The notes under the pieces: model-generated
What the model saw: only the letters and a program-made list of their open reading frames with translations
Database searches by the model: none
Told to the model about the DNA's origin: nothing
Origin: Denitratisoma oestradiolicum
Lineage (GTDB): Bacteria; Pseudomonadota; Gammaproteobacteria; Burkholderiales; Rhodocyclaceae
DNA length: 64,000 nt
NCBI RefSeq assembly: GCF_902813185.1
Contig: NZ_LR778301.1
Span: forward strand, 2,356,001-2,420,000
Direction: 5' to 3'
Shown here: one piece after another, positions 37,054 to 46,150 of the stretch
Layout of the letters: every line of letters starts with the position of its first letter
How positions within the stretch are numbered: the first letter of the stretch is position 1
Position numbers and translations under genes: made by a program

Positions 37054-38114
37054 ATCCCGACAGCAAGCGCATCCGGGTGCTGGTGGTGGAGGATTCCCCG
37101 GTGCAGCGGGAGTTGCAGGTGTACCTGATCAGCGCCGATCCCCAACTGGAGGTGGTGGGCACCGCCAGGGACGGGCGGGAAGCGGTGGAACAGGTGCGAC
37201 GCTGCCGGCCCGATGTGGTGACCATGGACTTCCACATGCCGAACATGGACGGAGCCGAGGCAACCCGAATCATCATGGAAACCCAGCCCCTGCCCATCAT
37301 CGTCATTTCCGGCAGTTCTGCCCGGGGCGAGGTGGCCAATACCTTCCGCGCCCTGGATGCGGGCGCACTGCTGATCCTGGAAAAACCGGCAATCCCCGGC
37401 AGCGACGCGGCGTTGAAGCTGGTGGAAACCATCAAACTGATGGCCGAAGTCAAGGTGGTGCGGCGCTGGCCGGTAGCCAAGGCAAGCCCGGTGCGCCTGG
37501 AGCCACGGCCCGAGGCCAGCGTTGGCCTGGTGGCGATCGGTGCCTCCACCGGCGGCCCCCTGGCGCTCCAGACCATCCTTGCAGCCCTGCCCCGGGATTT
37601 CCCCGTCCCTGTCGCCATCGTCCAGCACATCAGCCCCGGCTTCACCGAGGGCTTCGCCGAATGGCTGACCGAGGCCAGCGGCTTCCCGGTGAATGTCGCC
37701 GCCCAGGGCGAGGGGCTGGTGCCAGGCCGGGCCTATCTGGCGCCGGATGGCAGGCACATGGCGCTACAGGCGGACAAGCAGGGCGGCTACCGGATCGAAC
37801 TGGATGGAGCGGATCTGGAGAACGGACATCGCCCCTCCGTTTCCCACTTTTTCCGTTCGGTGGCGGCAACGGCGGGAAAGAAGGCGGTGGGCGTGATTCT
37901 CACCGGCATGGGCAAGGACGGGGCCGCCGAGTTGCTTGCCCTGCGCGAGCTGGGGGCCGTCACCATCGCCCAGAACCGGGAAAGCTCGGTGGTGGCGGGA
38001 ATGCCCGGGGAAGCCATCCGCCTTGATGCCGCCGCCCATGTTTTGCCGCCGGAGCAGATCGGCGGCCTCCTGGCGGTCCTGGTCAAACGCCGCAATGGCA
38101 ACGGTGTTCAATAG
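37050..38114 (+). CDS. cheB: CheB-type methylesterase with receiver (WspF-like)
   Basis: 354 residues. The receiver has Asp60 (VVTMDFHMPNMDG). The catalytic domain has the triad Ser166 (IGASTGGP), His193 (VQHISPGF) and Asp290 (TGMGKDG). It would reset the three upstream receptors. It follows the kinase gene after the tandem repeats. An ATGA overlap with the repeat-derived frame may keep it translationally coupled. It is followed 23 bases later by the output protein. Confidence 0.94.
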   Translation: MNPDSKRIRVLVVEDSPVQRELQVYLISADPQLEVVGTARDGREAVEQVRRCRPDVVTMDFHMPNMDGAEATRIIMETQPLPIIVISGSSARGEVANTFRALDAGALLILEKPAIPGSDAALKLVETIKLMAEVKVVRRWPVAKASPVRLEPRPEASVGLVAIGASTGGPLALQTILAALPRDFPVPVAIVQHISPGFTEGFAEWLTEASGFPVNVAAQGEGLVPGRAYLAPDGRHMALQADKQGGYRIELDGADLENGHRPSVSHFFRSVAATAGKKAVGVILTGMGKDGAAELLALRELGAVTIAQNRESSVVAGMPGEAIRLDAAAHVLPPEQIGGLLAVLVKRRNGNGVQ

Positions 38115-38137
38115 CAGACGAATTGCAAAGGCTCATC

Positions 38138-41100
38138 ATGGAAACCAAACGCAACGAAAATTCCAATGTAGATATCCTGGTAGTGGAAGACAGCCCGACC
38201 CAGGCCGAACAACTGTGCTATCTGCTGCAACAGCACGGCTACGCCACCCGCCGCGCCGCCAACGGACGGCTTGGCCTGGAGGAGGTTCGACGCCAACGCC
38301 CGACCCTGGTCATCAGCGACATCGTCATGCCCGAGATGGACGGCTACGCCCTGTGCCGAGCGATCAAGGCCGACACGGCACTGAAGGACATTCCGGTGGT
38401 GATCGTCACCTCCCTGGCCGGCATCCAGGACATCGCCCGTAGCCTGGAGTGCGGCGCCGACAATTTCATCCGCAAGCCCTATGAACCCAAGGCGCTGCTG
38501 GCCCGGATCGAATACATCCTGCTCAACCTGGAGCTGCGCAAGGGCAGGCGGGTCAGCATCGGCCTGGAGATTTACCTGGGGGGGCAGAAGCACTACATCA
38601 CTTCGGATCGGGAGCAGATCATCGACCTGTTGATCTCCACCTACGAGGAAGCGGTGCGCATGAACGAAGAGCTGCAATTGCAGCAAACCGAAATCGCACG
38701 CTCCAACCAAACCCTGTCCGGACTCTATCGTATCGCCGACGAACTGAACCGGGTTACCACCCCATCCGAGGTATGCGAACTGGCGCTCCAGGCTGCCATG
38801 GACCTGCCGAAGTTCGAGGCTGGCTGGATCTATCTGGCCGACGACCAGGGAGCTTATCGCCTTTCCGCCATCTGTAACCAGAACGGGATTGCGGCGATCC
38901 CGCCTGAACACTATCCCGGCTGGGCGCCCGGCGCCCGATCCGCAGCCGCCGAGGGTCGCCATGCCAGCATCCCCCTGGTTCAGGCGGAACGCCATCTGGG
39001 CATGATCCAGTTGTTGGCAGTGGAGGGCGAGGATTTCGATACCGATGACCTGAAATTCCTCGACACCATCGGCAATCAGGTGTCGGTGGCTCTGGAGCGG
39101 GCGCGACTGCACCAGCATCTGGAAAGCCTGGTGGCGCAGCGTACCGCCGCCCTCCAGGCCGAAGTGGTGGAACGGCGCCTGGCGGAAGAGAAGGTGGTCA
39201 GTCTCAACCGCATCTACGCCATGCTCTCCGGTATCAATACCCTGATCGTGCGGGTCCATGAGCAGGGGGAGTTGTTTCGAGAGTCCTGCCGCATCGCCGT
39301 GGAGTTCGGCGGCTTCGGCCTGGCCTGGGTAGGCCTGGTGGACCCGGACAGCTACCAGGTCCAGCCCACGGCCTGGTACAGCGCGAATTGGGGAGACAAC
39401 TCCCATGAACCCACCCTGGAGAATTTCGGCGATCTGGACGGTACCCTGATCGGCGAGGTAATGCGACAGCAGCAGCCTCTTACCTGTCGCGACCTGGAAC
39501 TCAGTCCGGGCATTCCCCTGGCCGATGCGGCGGTCCAGAACGGCTACCCCGCGCTTTGCATCCTGCCTCTGATGACCCATGGCCAGACCGTGGCAATGCT
39601 GTTTCTCTATGCCCGCTCCCCCGAGGTTTTCGACGCCGGCGAAATGAAACTTCTGGAGGAACTGGCGGGCGATGTTTCCTTCGCCCTGGACCATATCGCC
39701 AAGGAGGAGCGCATCAATTATCTGGCCTACTATGACGCTCTGACCGGCCTGCCCAACCGGGACCTGTTGATGGACAGACTGCATCAGGGTATCGGTCTGG
39801 CCCAACGCCAGGGACGCGGAGGGGCGGTGGCCTTCATCGACCTGGACCGCTTCAAGATCATCAACGACGGCCTGGGCCACCACATCGGCGACAAGCTGCT
39901 GCGTGACATCGGCGGGCTGTTGTCCGGCATCCTGCGGGAGGGGGATACCCTGGGCCGACTGGCAGCGGACAAGTTCGTCATGATCATTTCCGATCTGGCC
40001 GACGGGGAAGACCCGACCTCCATCATCGAACAGATCCAGGCGACCCTGCGCAAGCCGGGTCCAGGTGCCCTGGAAAACGCCCGGCTCACCGCCAGCATCG
40101 GCATCAGCCACTACCCCCGGGACAGCGACGATCCAACGACGCTGATCAAGTACGCCGAGCTGGCCATGTACCAGGCCAAGGAACAGGGCGGCAACCAGCA
40201 TGCCGTCTTCACCCCCGAACTGGACAGCCGCGTCTCCGAGCGCCTGCACCTGCAAAACCGGCTGGCCACGGCCCTGGAGGCGGGGGAGTTCGTGATCCAT
40301 TACCAACCCCAGGTGGATGCCACCAACGGCGTGATCTGCGGCATGGAGGCCCTGATCCGCTGGAACCATCCGGAGTATGGTCTGGTGCCTCCGGGACAGT
40401 TCATTCCGGTGGCCGAGGAGAGCGGGCTGATCATCCCCATCGGGGAATGGGTGCTGCGGGAAGCCTGCCGCCAGAACCAGGCATGGCGCGACGAAGGCCT
40501 GTCGGACTTTTCCGTCTCGGTGAATCTCTCGGTGGCCCAGTTCCGCGATACCGGTCTGCTGACCCTGGTGCGACATGCCCTCGACGAAACCGGTCTCGAC
40601 CCCCACTATCTGGAGCTGGAACTGACCGAGAGCACGATGATGGACAACCCCGAGCGGCTGATCACCTTTCTCGAGCAGACCCGCAAGCTCGGAGTGCAGA
40701 TCGCCATCGACGATTTCGGCACCGGTTATTCCAGCCTCAACTATCTGCGGCGCCTGCCCCTGGACCGGCTCAAGGTGGATTACAGCTTCGTCCGCGACAT
40801 CACCAACGACCCGGCCAGCGCCTCCATCTGCCGTGCCATCATCGCCATCGCCCACAACCTGCGCCTGGGGGTAGTGGCGGAAGGCGTGGAGAGCGAGGCC
40901 CAGGCCAGCTATCTGGCGCGCCATTATTGCGACAGCCTGCAGGGCTATTACTTCAGCAAGCCCTTCGGTGCCGAGGAAATCACGGCGTTGCTGCGCCAGC
41001 GCGAACCCCTCATGAAATTCGCCATAGAGGCCAACGCGCGACGCACGCTGCTGGTGCTGGACGACGAGGAGAATGTGCGCAACTCCCTGCGCCGCCTGCT

Positions 41101-41470
41101 GCGCGGCGACGGCTACAACATCCTGACCGCCGCCTCTCCGATGGAAGCCTTCGACCTGCTGGCCAAGCATGAAGTGTGGGTAATCCTGGCCGACCAGCGC
41201 ATGCCGGAAATGTCCGGCACCGAATTCCTGCGCCGGGTCAAGGATATCTATCCCAACGCCATACGCATCGTGCTGTCGGGTTACACGGACCTGGAAACAG
41301 TCACCGAATCGGTCAACCAGGGAGCGGTGTACAAACTCCTGTTCAAGCCCTGGGACAACGAAGTCCTGCGCCAGACCCTGCACGATGCCTTCTGGCAGTA
41401 CGAGCTATCCCGAGGCATGGCCACGGACTGGTACACCGGCGGCAACTCCTCGGGCAATGGCCACGGCTGA
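38138..41470 (+). CDS. Output regulator REC-GAF-GAF-GGDEF(degenerate)-EAL-REC
   Basis: 1110 residues. REC1 has Asp61 (VISDIVMPEMDG). GAF-like domains lie at about 195-330 and 365-525. The GGDEF domain has AADKF (609-613) instead of GGDEF but keeps an RxxD inhibitory-site motif, Arg600-Asp603. The EAL domain looks intact: Glu737 (GMEALIRW), VNLS, ELTES, Asp858-Asp859 (DDFGTGYSS), LKVDYSFV, AEGVE and QGYYFSKP. REC2 at the C-terminus has LDDEENVRNSL and LADQRMPEMSG. Predicted: a phosphodiesterase for c-di-GMP controlled by the Wsp-like array, the opposite of the cyclase WspR. ATG 38138 is preferred over an in-frame TTG at 38123. Confidence 0.93.
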   Translation: METKRNENSNVDILVVEDSPTQAEQLCYLLQQHGYATRRAANGRLGLEEVRRQRPTLVISDIVMPEMDGYALCRAIKADTALKDIPVVIVTSLAGIQDIARSLECGADNFIRKPYEPKALLARIEYILLNLELRKGRRVSIGLEIYLGGQKHYITSDREQIIDLLISTYEEAVRMNEELQLQQTEIARSNQTLSGLYRIADELNRVTTPSEVCELALQAAMDLPKFEAGWIYLADDQGAYRLSAICNQNGIAAIPPEHYPGWAPGARSAAAEGRHASIPLVQAERHLGMIQLLAVEGEDFDTDDLKFLDTIGNQVSVALERARLHQHLESLVAQRTAALQAEVVERRLAEEKVVSLNRIYAMLSGINTLIVRVHEQGELFRESCRIAVEFGGFGLAWVGLVDPDSYQVQPTAWYSANWGDNSHEPTLENFGDLDGTLIGEVMRQQQPLTCRDLELSPGIPLADAAVQNGYPALCILPLMTHGQTVAMLFLYARSPEVFDAGEMKLLEELAGDVSFALDHIAKEERINYLAYYDALTGLPNRDLLMDRLHQGIGLAQRQGRGGAVAFIDLDRFKIINDGLGHHIGDKLLRDIGGLLSGILREGDTLGRLAADKFVMIISDLADGEDPTSIIEQIQATLRKPGPGALENARLTASIGISHYPRDSDDPTTLIKYAELAMYQAKEQGGNQHAVFTPELDSRVSERLHLQNRLATALEAGEFVIHYQPQVDATNGVICGMEALIRWNHPEYGLVPPGQFIPVAEESGLIIPIGEWVLREACRQNQAWRDEGLSDFSVSVNLSVAQFRDTGLLTLVRHALDETGLDPHYLELELTESTMMDNPERLITFLEQTRKLGVQIAIDDFGTGYSSLNYLRRLPLDRLKVDYSFVRDITNDPASASICRAIIAIAHNLRLGVVAEGVESEAQASYLARHYCDSLQGYYFSKPFGAEEITALLRQREPLMKFAIEANARRTLLVLDDEENVRNSLRRLLRGDGYNILTAASPMEAFDLLAKHEVWVILADQRMPEMSGTEFLRRVKDIYPNAIRIVLSGYTDLETVTESVNQGAVYKLLFKPWDNEVLRQTLHDAFWQYELSRGMATDWYTGGNSSGNGHG

Positions 41471-41505
41471 AACCGCCGCTACAAACGGAGCCAGGTGTGA
41501 CCGCG

Positions 41506-41555
41506 CACTGAGCCGATGGGCAGACCCGCCCCGGGGCGGGGATGGGGGCAGGGCG
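41506..41555 (-). repeat. GC-rich palindromic repeat, family B (inverted relative to 16676)
   Basis: AGCCGATGGGCAGACCCGCC, then CCGGGGCGGGGATGGGGGCA. Its reverse complement matches the 16676-16735 element. It lies in the 300-base gap between the output regulator and dctR. Confidence 0.7.
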
Positions 41556-41603
41556 ATCGCATGAATGTTTTCGTCATCACAATCTGTCGGGAAATTCCGA
41601 TAT

Positions 41604-41674
41604 CGTCATTCCGGCGCAGGCCGGAATCCAGGTTTTAGTGCACAAACTGGGTCCCGGCCTGCGCCGGGACGACG
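41604..41674. repeat. Paired-palindrome repeat, family C core
   Basis: CGTCATTCCGGCGCAGGCCG then GAATCCAG, and after a short spacer CTGGGTCCCGGCCTGCGCCG then GGACGACG. The same two-hairpin core sits inside the MITE-like elements at 21157 and 47427, but here I see no terminal repeats. It may serve as a bidirectional terminator between the convergent output-regulator and dctR genes. The rest of 41471-41770 shows nothing else. Confidence 0.75.
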
Positions 41675-41770
41675 GTTTTGGGGGTGAGAATGGATTCGTG
41701 GAGTACTGATTTTTATACATTTATCATTCATGCAATTGCCCTGGGGATGGGGGGCTGGTGACCCTGCGCG

Positions 41771-42370
41771 TTAGCCCGTCCCCCTGGCCAGCACCTGGGC
41801 CAGTTCCACAGCGGAGCGTACCCCCAGCTTCTCGAACACCCGGGCCCGGTGCACCTCTACGGTGCGCATGGCGATGTTGAGTTCCGCCGCGATCACCTTG
41901 TTGAGCTTGCCGGCGAGGATGCCCTCCATCACTTCCCGTTCCCGCCCGGTGAGACTTGCCAGGCATTCCTCCAGGGAAAGCCGTGACTCCTCCTGGCGCT
42001 GGCGCTCCCCTTCTCTTTCCAGGGCCTGTCGGATACGCTCCAGCAGTTGCGTGTCGTCGCAGGGCTTTTCGATGAAATCGAAGGCGCCATCCTTCAACGC
42101 CTGCACCGCCAGGGGCACGTCCCCATGGCCGGTCAGGAAAATCGTCGGCAAGCGGCAGCCTTGCGCCCGCAGGCGATCGAACAACTCGGTGCCGCTCATG
42201 GCCTGCATGCGGATGTCCAGCACCAGACAGCCCCGCATTTCCAGGCGATAGTCGGCCAGAAAGGCTTCGGCGCTGTCCCAGCAACGCACCGCCAGCCCCT
42301 GGCAGCGCAGCATCCAGGAAAGGGCGTCCCGAATGGCGTCGTCGTCATCGACCAGATAGATCTGTTTCAT
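41771..42370 (-). CDS. dctR: FixJ/DctR-type two-component response regulator
   Basis: 199 residues. The receiver has Asp52 (LVLDIRMQAMSG), Thr in IFLTGHGD and Lys in FIEKP, all characteristic of FixJ-type receivers. A LuxR-type HTH follows (LTGREREVMEGILAGKLNKV, then RTVEVHRARVFEKLGV). It partners with the kinase gene, which it overlaps by 4 bases, and probably activates the divergent dctPQM genes. The assignment to dicarboxylates rests on this context. Confidence 0.85.
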   Translation of the reverse strand: MKQIYLVDDDDAIRDALSWMLRCQGLAVRCWDSAEAFLADYRLEMRGCLVLDIRMQAMSGTELFDRLRAQGCRLPTIFLTGHGDVPLAVQALKDGAFDFIEKPCDDTQLLERIRQALEREGERQRQEESRLSLEECLASLTGREREVMEGILAGKLNKVIAAELNIAMRTVEVHRARVFEKLGVRSAVELAQVLARGTG

Positions 42371-44379
42371 TCGCCCTCCCGACCATGGGCTGTCGCGTCC
42401 AGGGGCAGGCGCACATGAAAAACGCTGCCCCCCGCAGGATTGGCCTCGAACCAGAGCCGGCCCTGATGACCTTCGATCACCGAACGACAGATGTTCAGCC
42501 CCATGCCCATGCCTTCCGTCTTGGTGGTGAAAAACGGCTCGAACAGGCGGGCGGCGGTTTCCGAAGTGATGCCCCGACCCTGGTCGGCGATACTGACCAG
42601 GAGGGAAGCCTCCTCCCGGCGGGCATTGACGGTAAGTAGCCGCTGTTCCACCGGCATGTCCCGCATCGCATCGATGCCGTTGCGCAGCAGATTGAGGAAG
42701 GTCTGGGAAAGCAGCACCCGATCCCCGGAGAAAATCAGGGGCGCCACCGGTAATTGGCGCTGAATGCGCACGCCCTGGCGTCGGGCATCGATCTCCACAA
42801 AGCCCAGCACCTCCTCCAGCAGACTGCCCAGTTCGCAGGGCTCGTTCTTGGGCTCGGCACGGCGCACGAATTCGTAGATGCGGCGGATGATGCGGCCGGC
42901 CCGCCGGGCCTGCTCCGCGCTCTTTTTCAGGGCATTCTCGATCTCGCCGGGCGCGGCCTGACCCGAGGCCATCAGATTCAGGCAGCCGGCGTTGTAGCTG
43001 GCAATGGCGGTCAAGGGCTGGTTCAGTTCGTGGGCCAGGCTGGAAGCCATTTCACCCATGGTCACCAAGCGGGCAGTGGTTTGCAGGCGCTCCTGCTGTT
43101 GCCGTGCCAACTCTTCGGCGTATTTCTGGGTGCTGATGTCCACTACGGAGCTCATCCAGCCGGTCTGCCGTCCTCGCTCATCGATCAGAGGGGCCTCGTG
43201 GATCAGCACAGGGAACACCTCGCCATTGCGGCGTTTGAAGCGAAACTCGAAACCGGACTCCGGTCCCTGCCCCGCCAGGATGCGATCGTGAAGCTCCCGA
43301 GTGGCCTCGATCTCCTCATCCACCCAGTAGGGCATGGGCGCCCCCCGCCCCACCAACTCCGCCTCGCTCCACCCCACCATGCGGCAAAAGGCCGGATTGA
43401 CATAGGTGATGCGACCGTCCAGGTCCCTGGCGCGCAAGCCGGTATCCACCGAATCCTCCATGGCCTTGCGAAAGGCATGGGCCTCCCGCAGGGCGGCCTC
43501 GGCGACGAGCCGGCCCTGCATATGGCGACGCAGCGCCCACAGGCTCCACAGCACCACCCCCGCCAGCAGCACCACGGACAGGGAAAGCAGGGGTCGGGCC
43601 GGCGGCAGTACCGAGCGGTAGGGCGTGGCCACCAGAGCCAGGCCCCGACCCGGCGGATCCAGGCTCAGTTGATAGCCCAGCTCATCGGCGGGAGCCTCCA
43701 CCTTGGAGCGGCTGGCCAGTTCGCCCCCCCGGCTGTCCAGCACCACGATGCGATAGCGTTCCATCAGCCACCAGGGAACCACCTCGTCCAGCAGCCGCTG
43801 GATGGAATAGGCACCCACCGCCACCCCAGTTCCCCGTCCCTCGTGAAACAGGGGCACGAAGACATCGAAGCGCCATTCATCCCCCAATTGATAGGGGCTG
43901 CCATAAACCGGCTTGCCCGTGGACAGAGCCATCCGGGCCACTGCATCGTCGTCTCCCGGCGCTTCGATAGCGGGCAAGGCCAGACGCCGGCCACCGGGAC
44001 CGGCCAGCCAGCGCACCTGACGCAGACCGGACTGATTTTCCAGGAAGGCCTTGGCCTGGGGCTCGAAAGTACCGGCATTGCGGGTCTGGTTCGGGCTGAC
44101 CCCTCCCAGCACGCCCTCATTGTGGGTGAGCTGGAAATGCAGGGCCTGCTCCAGCCAGAGCATGTCGCTGATCAGGGTGGCGCGCCGTTCCGCCCGCTCG
44201 GTGCGATGGGAGAGCAGCAGCAGCGTGGCCACGGCCAGGATGAACAGGACAAAGGAAAGCCTTGGCAACCACCAGAGCCAGCCGGTGGCCTGGGTCTCGG
44301 GAGCTTGGGAGAGAGGGTGGGCAGCCATGCCGGGAATCTTACTCGCGCCGCTGCGGGACCGTGACTTGCGGATATCCAC
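42367..44379 (-). CDS. dctS: DctS-like membrane sensor histidine kinase
   Basis: 670 residues from a GTG at 44379, or 653 from ATG 44328. TM1 is at about 36-56, a 200-residue periplasmic sensor at 60-260, TM2 at about 263-283, and a PAS domain at about 300-418. The kinase core has His450 (SSLAHELNQPLTAI), N-box NLLRNGIDAM, and the glycine boxes DQGRGI and GMGMGLNICRS. The layout matches Rhodobacter-type DctS. It likely detects a C4-dicarboxylate or related acid and phosphorylates the regulator downstream. It is divergent from dctP. Confidence 0.87.
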   Translation of the reverse strand: MDIRKSRSRSGASKIPGMAAHPLSQAPETQATGWLWWLPRLSFVLFILAVATLLLLSHRTERAERRATLISDMLWLEQALHFQLTHNEGVLGGVSPNQTRNAGTFEPQAKAFLENQSGLRQVRWLAGPGGRRLALPAIEAPGDDDAVARMALSTGKPVYGSPYQLGDEWRFDVFVPLFHEGRGTGVAVGAYSIQRLLDEVVPWWLMERYRIVVLDSRGGELASRSKVEAPADELGYQLSLDPPGRGLALVATPYRSVLPPARPLLSLSVVLLAGVVLWSLWALRRHMQGRLVAEAALREAHAFRKAMEDSVDTGLRARDLDGRITYVNPAFCRMVGWSEAELVGRGAPMPYWVDEEIEATRELHDRILAGQGPESGFEFRFKRRNGEVFPVLIHEAPLIDERGRQTGWMSSVVDISTQKYAEELARQQQERLQTTARLVTMGEMASSLAHELNQPLTAIASYNAGCLNLMASGQAAPGEIENALKKSAEQARRAGRIIRRIYEFVRRAEPKNEPCELGSLLEEVLGFVEIDARRQGVRIQRQLPVAPLIFSGDRVLLSQTFLNLLRNGIDAMRDMPVEQRLLTVNARREEASLLVSIADQGRGITSETAARLFEPFFTTKTEGMGMGLNICRSVIEGHQGRLWFEANPAGGSVFHVRLPLDATAHGREGE

Positions 44380-44390
44380 AATAGCGGCTG

Positions 44391-44400
44391 GTCACGTGAC
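44391..44400. promoter_or_regulatory. 10-bp perfect palindrome in the dctS-dctP divergent region
   Basis: GTCACGTGAC sits in the 73-base gap between the divergent kinase and transporter genes, flanked by CTG and TGACCAG. A symmetric site here is a plausible regulator target, but the binding protein is unknown. Confidence 0.4.
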
Positions 44401-44452
44401 TGACCAGAATGCCATCACGCCGAAAAGGCGATCCACAGGAGGAGAGTCAGTC

Positions 44453-45454
44453 ATGAAATTACAACATATCGTCGCAGGCTTTGCCCTGGTCGCCTTTGCC
44501 CTTGCCGCCAGTGCCCAGCAGCCCATCATCATCAAGTTCAGCCATGTCGTCGCCGTGGATACCCCAAAAGGAAAGGCCGCCGACTACTTCAAGAAGGTAG
44601 CCGAGGAAAAGACCAAGGGGCGGGTCAAGGTGGAGGTCTATCCCAACAGCCAGCTCTACAAGGACAAGGAAGAAATGGAAGCCCTGCAACTGGGGTCGGT
44701 GCAGATGCTGGCTCCCTCCCTGGCCAAGTTTGGTCCCCTGGGCGCCAAGGAATTCGAGGCCTTCGATCTGCCCTACCTCTTTGACGGTTATGCCAGCCTG
44801 CATCGGGTGACCGAAGGCCCCATCGGTCAGTCGCTGCTGAAAAAGCTGGACAGCAAGGGCATCACCGGCCTGGCCTTCTGGGATAACGGCTTCAAACAGA
44901 TGAGCGCCAACAAGCCCCTGAAGCAACCCGCTGATTTCCGTGGCCTGAAATTGCGCATCCAGTCTTCCAAGGTGCTGGACGCCCAGATGCGTGCCCTGGG
45001 CGCCACGCCCCAGGTGATGGCCTTCTCCGAGGTCTATCAGGCTCTGCAAACCGGGGTGGTGGATGGCACCGAGAATCCGGTGTCCAATTTCTACACCCAG
45101 AAGATGCATGAGGTGCAGAAGTATCTGACCCTTTCCGACCATGGATATCTGGGCTACGCGGTGATCGTCAACAAGAAATTCTGGGATGGCCTGCCCCCCG
45201 ATGTCCGTGGCCAACTGGAAGCTGCCATGAAGGATGCCACCCGCTACGCCAACGCCATCGCCGCGACGGAAAATCTGGCGGCACTGGAAGCGGTGAGGAA
45301 GTCGGGCAAGACCCAGATTCTGGCGCTAAGCCCGGACGAGAAGAAAGCCTGGCAGAAGGCTCTGATCAAGGTGCATAAGGACTTGGAGAGCCGGGTCGGC
45401 AAGGATCTGCTCCAAGCCATCCAGAAGGAAACCGGCTTCAATCCGGCCAAGTAG
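44453..45454 (+). CDS. dctP: TRAP transporter substrate-binding protein DctP
   Basis: 333 residues. The signal peptide MKLQHIVAGFALVAFALAAS is followed by AQQ, with likely cleavage after ASA. The DctP fold has IIIKFSHVVAVDTPKG near the start, LKLRIQSSKVLDAQMRALGA carrying the conserved Arg that binds substrate carboxylate, and FSEVYQALQTGVVDGTENP. It captures a carboxylate, probably a C4-dicarboxylate, in the periplasm for DctQM. AGGAGG lies 10 bases before ATG 44453. An open frame extends further upstream but would overlap the kinase gene and lack the signal peptide. Confidence 0.95.
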   Translation: MKLQHIVAGFALVAFALAASAQQPIIIKFSHVVAVDTPKGKAADYFKKVAEEKTKGRVKVEVYPNSQLYKDKEEMEALQLGSVQMLAPSLAKFGPLGAKEFEAFDLPYLFDGYASLHRVTEGPIGQSLLKKLDSKGITGLAFWDNGFKQMSANKPLKQPADFRGLKLRIQSSKVLDAQMRALGATPQVMAFSEVYQALQTGVVDGTENPVSNFYTQKMHEVQKYLTLSDHGYLGYAVIVNKKFWDGLPPDVRGQLEAAMKDATRYANAIAATENLAALEAVRKSGKTQILALSPDEKKAWQKALIKVHKDLESRVGKDLLQAIQKETGFNPAK

Positions 45455-45466
45455 TCCCCCTCACTC

Positions 45467-45492
45467 CTTCCCCTCGCGCGGGAGAGGGGAAG
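45467..45492 (+). promoter_or_regulatory. Intercistronic hairpin between dctP and dctQ
   Basis: CTTCCCCTC, an 8-base loop, then GAGGGGAAG form a perfect 9-bp stem 12 bases after the dctP stop, with no T-run. Such hairpins commonly protect the 3' end of a binding-protein message so that it accumulates above its membrane partners. That role is inferred. Confidence 0.55.
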
Positions 45493-45529
45493 CCTGGCGA
45501 GTCGCCGTCAATCCGACTTTGGAGCGCCC

Positions 45530-46150
45530 ATGCTGAAAGCCCTCGACCATCTGGAGGAATGGCTGATCGCCTTCCTCATGGCAGCGGCCACCACGCTGAT
45601 CTTCGTCGCCGTGGTGCACCGCTATATGTCCGGCATACCCTGGCCTGCCTTGCAAGATGCCCTGCTGGAAATCAACCTGTCCTGGGCCCAGGAACTGTGC
45701 ATCTACATGTTCGTCTGGATGGCCAAGTTCGGTGCCGCCTATGGCGTGCGCACCGGCATCCATGTGGGGGTGGATGTGCTGATCAACCGCCTGCCCCCCG
45801 GTCCCCGGGGCAAGCTGGTCATCTTTGGTCTCCTGGCCGGCGCCCTGTTCACCGGTACAGTGGGCACCCTGGGCGCTGATTTCGTCTGGGAGATCGCCCA
45901 CACCGAGCAGACCTCGGCGGACCTGGAACTGCCCATGTGGCTGGTCTATCTGGCCATCCCCTGCGGTTCCTACCTGATGTGCTTCCGCTTCCTTCAAGTG
46001 GCCTGGAACTTCCTTCACACCGGTGAACTGCCCCATCACGACCACGGTCATGTGGAAGGCATTGACGAGGTCAAGGACGAGGACATCATTCCCTACAACC
46101 TGGACGACAACCTCCATCCCCACGGCACCGGCAAGGGAGACAAGCCATGA
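45530..46150 (+). CDS. dctQ: TRAP transporter small permease DctQ
   Basis: 206 residues with four hydrophobic helices: about 12-34, 50-70 (with WAQELCIYMFVWMAKFGAAY), 90-112 and 133-155. The C-terminal tail is acidic and His-rich (HHDHGHVEGIDE). It forms the membrane complex with DctM. Its stop overlaps the dctM start by 4 bases (ATGA). The His-rich tail is longer than usual for DctQ. Confidence 0.93.
   Translation: MLKALDHLEEWLIAFLMAAATTLIFVAVVHRYMSGIPWPALQDALLEINLSWAQELCIYMFVWMAKFGAAYGVRTGIHVGVDVLINRLPPGPRGKLVIFGLLAGALFTGTVGTLGADFVWEIAHTEQTSADLELPMWLVYLAIPCGSYLMCFRFLQVAWNFLHTGELPHHDHGHVEGIDEVKDEDIIPYNLDDNLHPHGTGKGDKP

Noticed and set aside
44051..44452. N-terminal extension of DctP overlapping the kinase gene
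   Set aside because: It would bury the signal peptide and overlaps the divergent dctS coding sequence. ATG 44453 has AGGAGG and a typical signal sequence.
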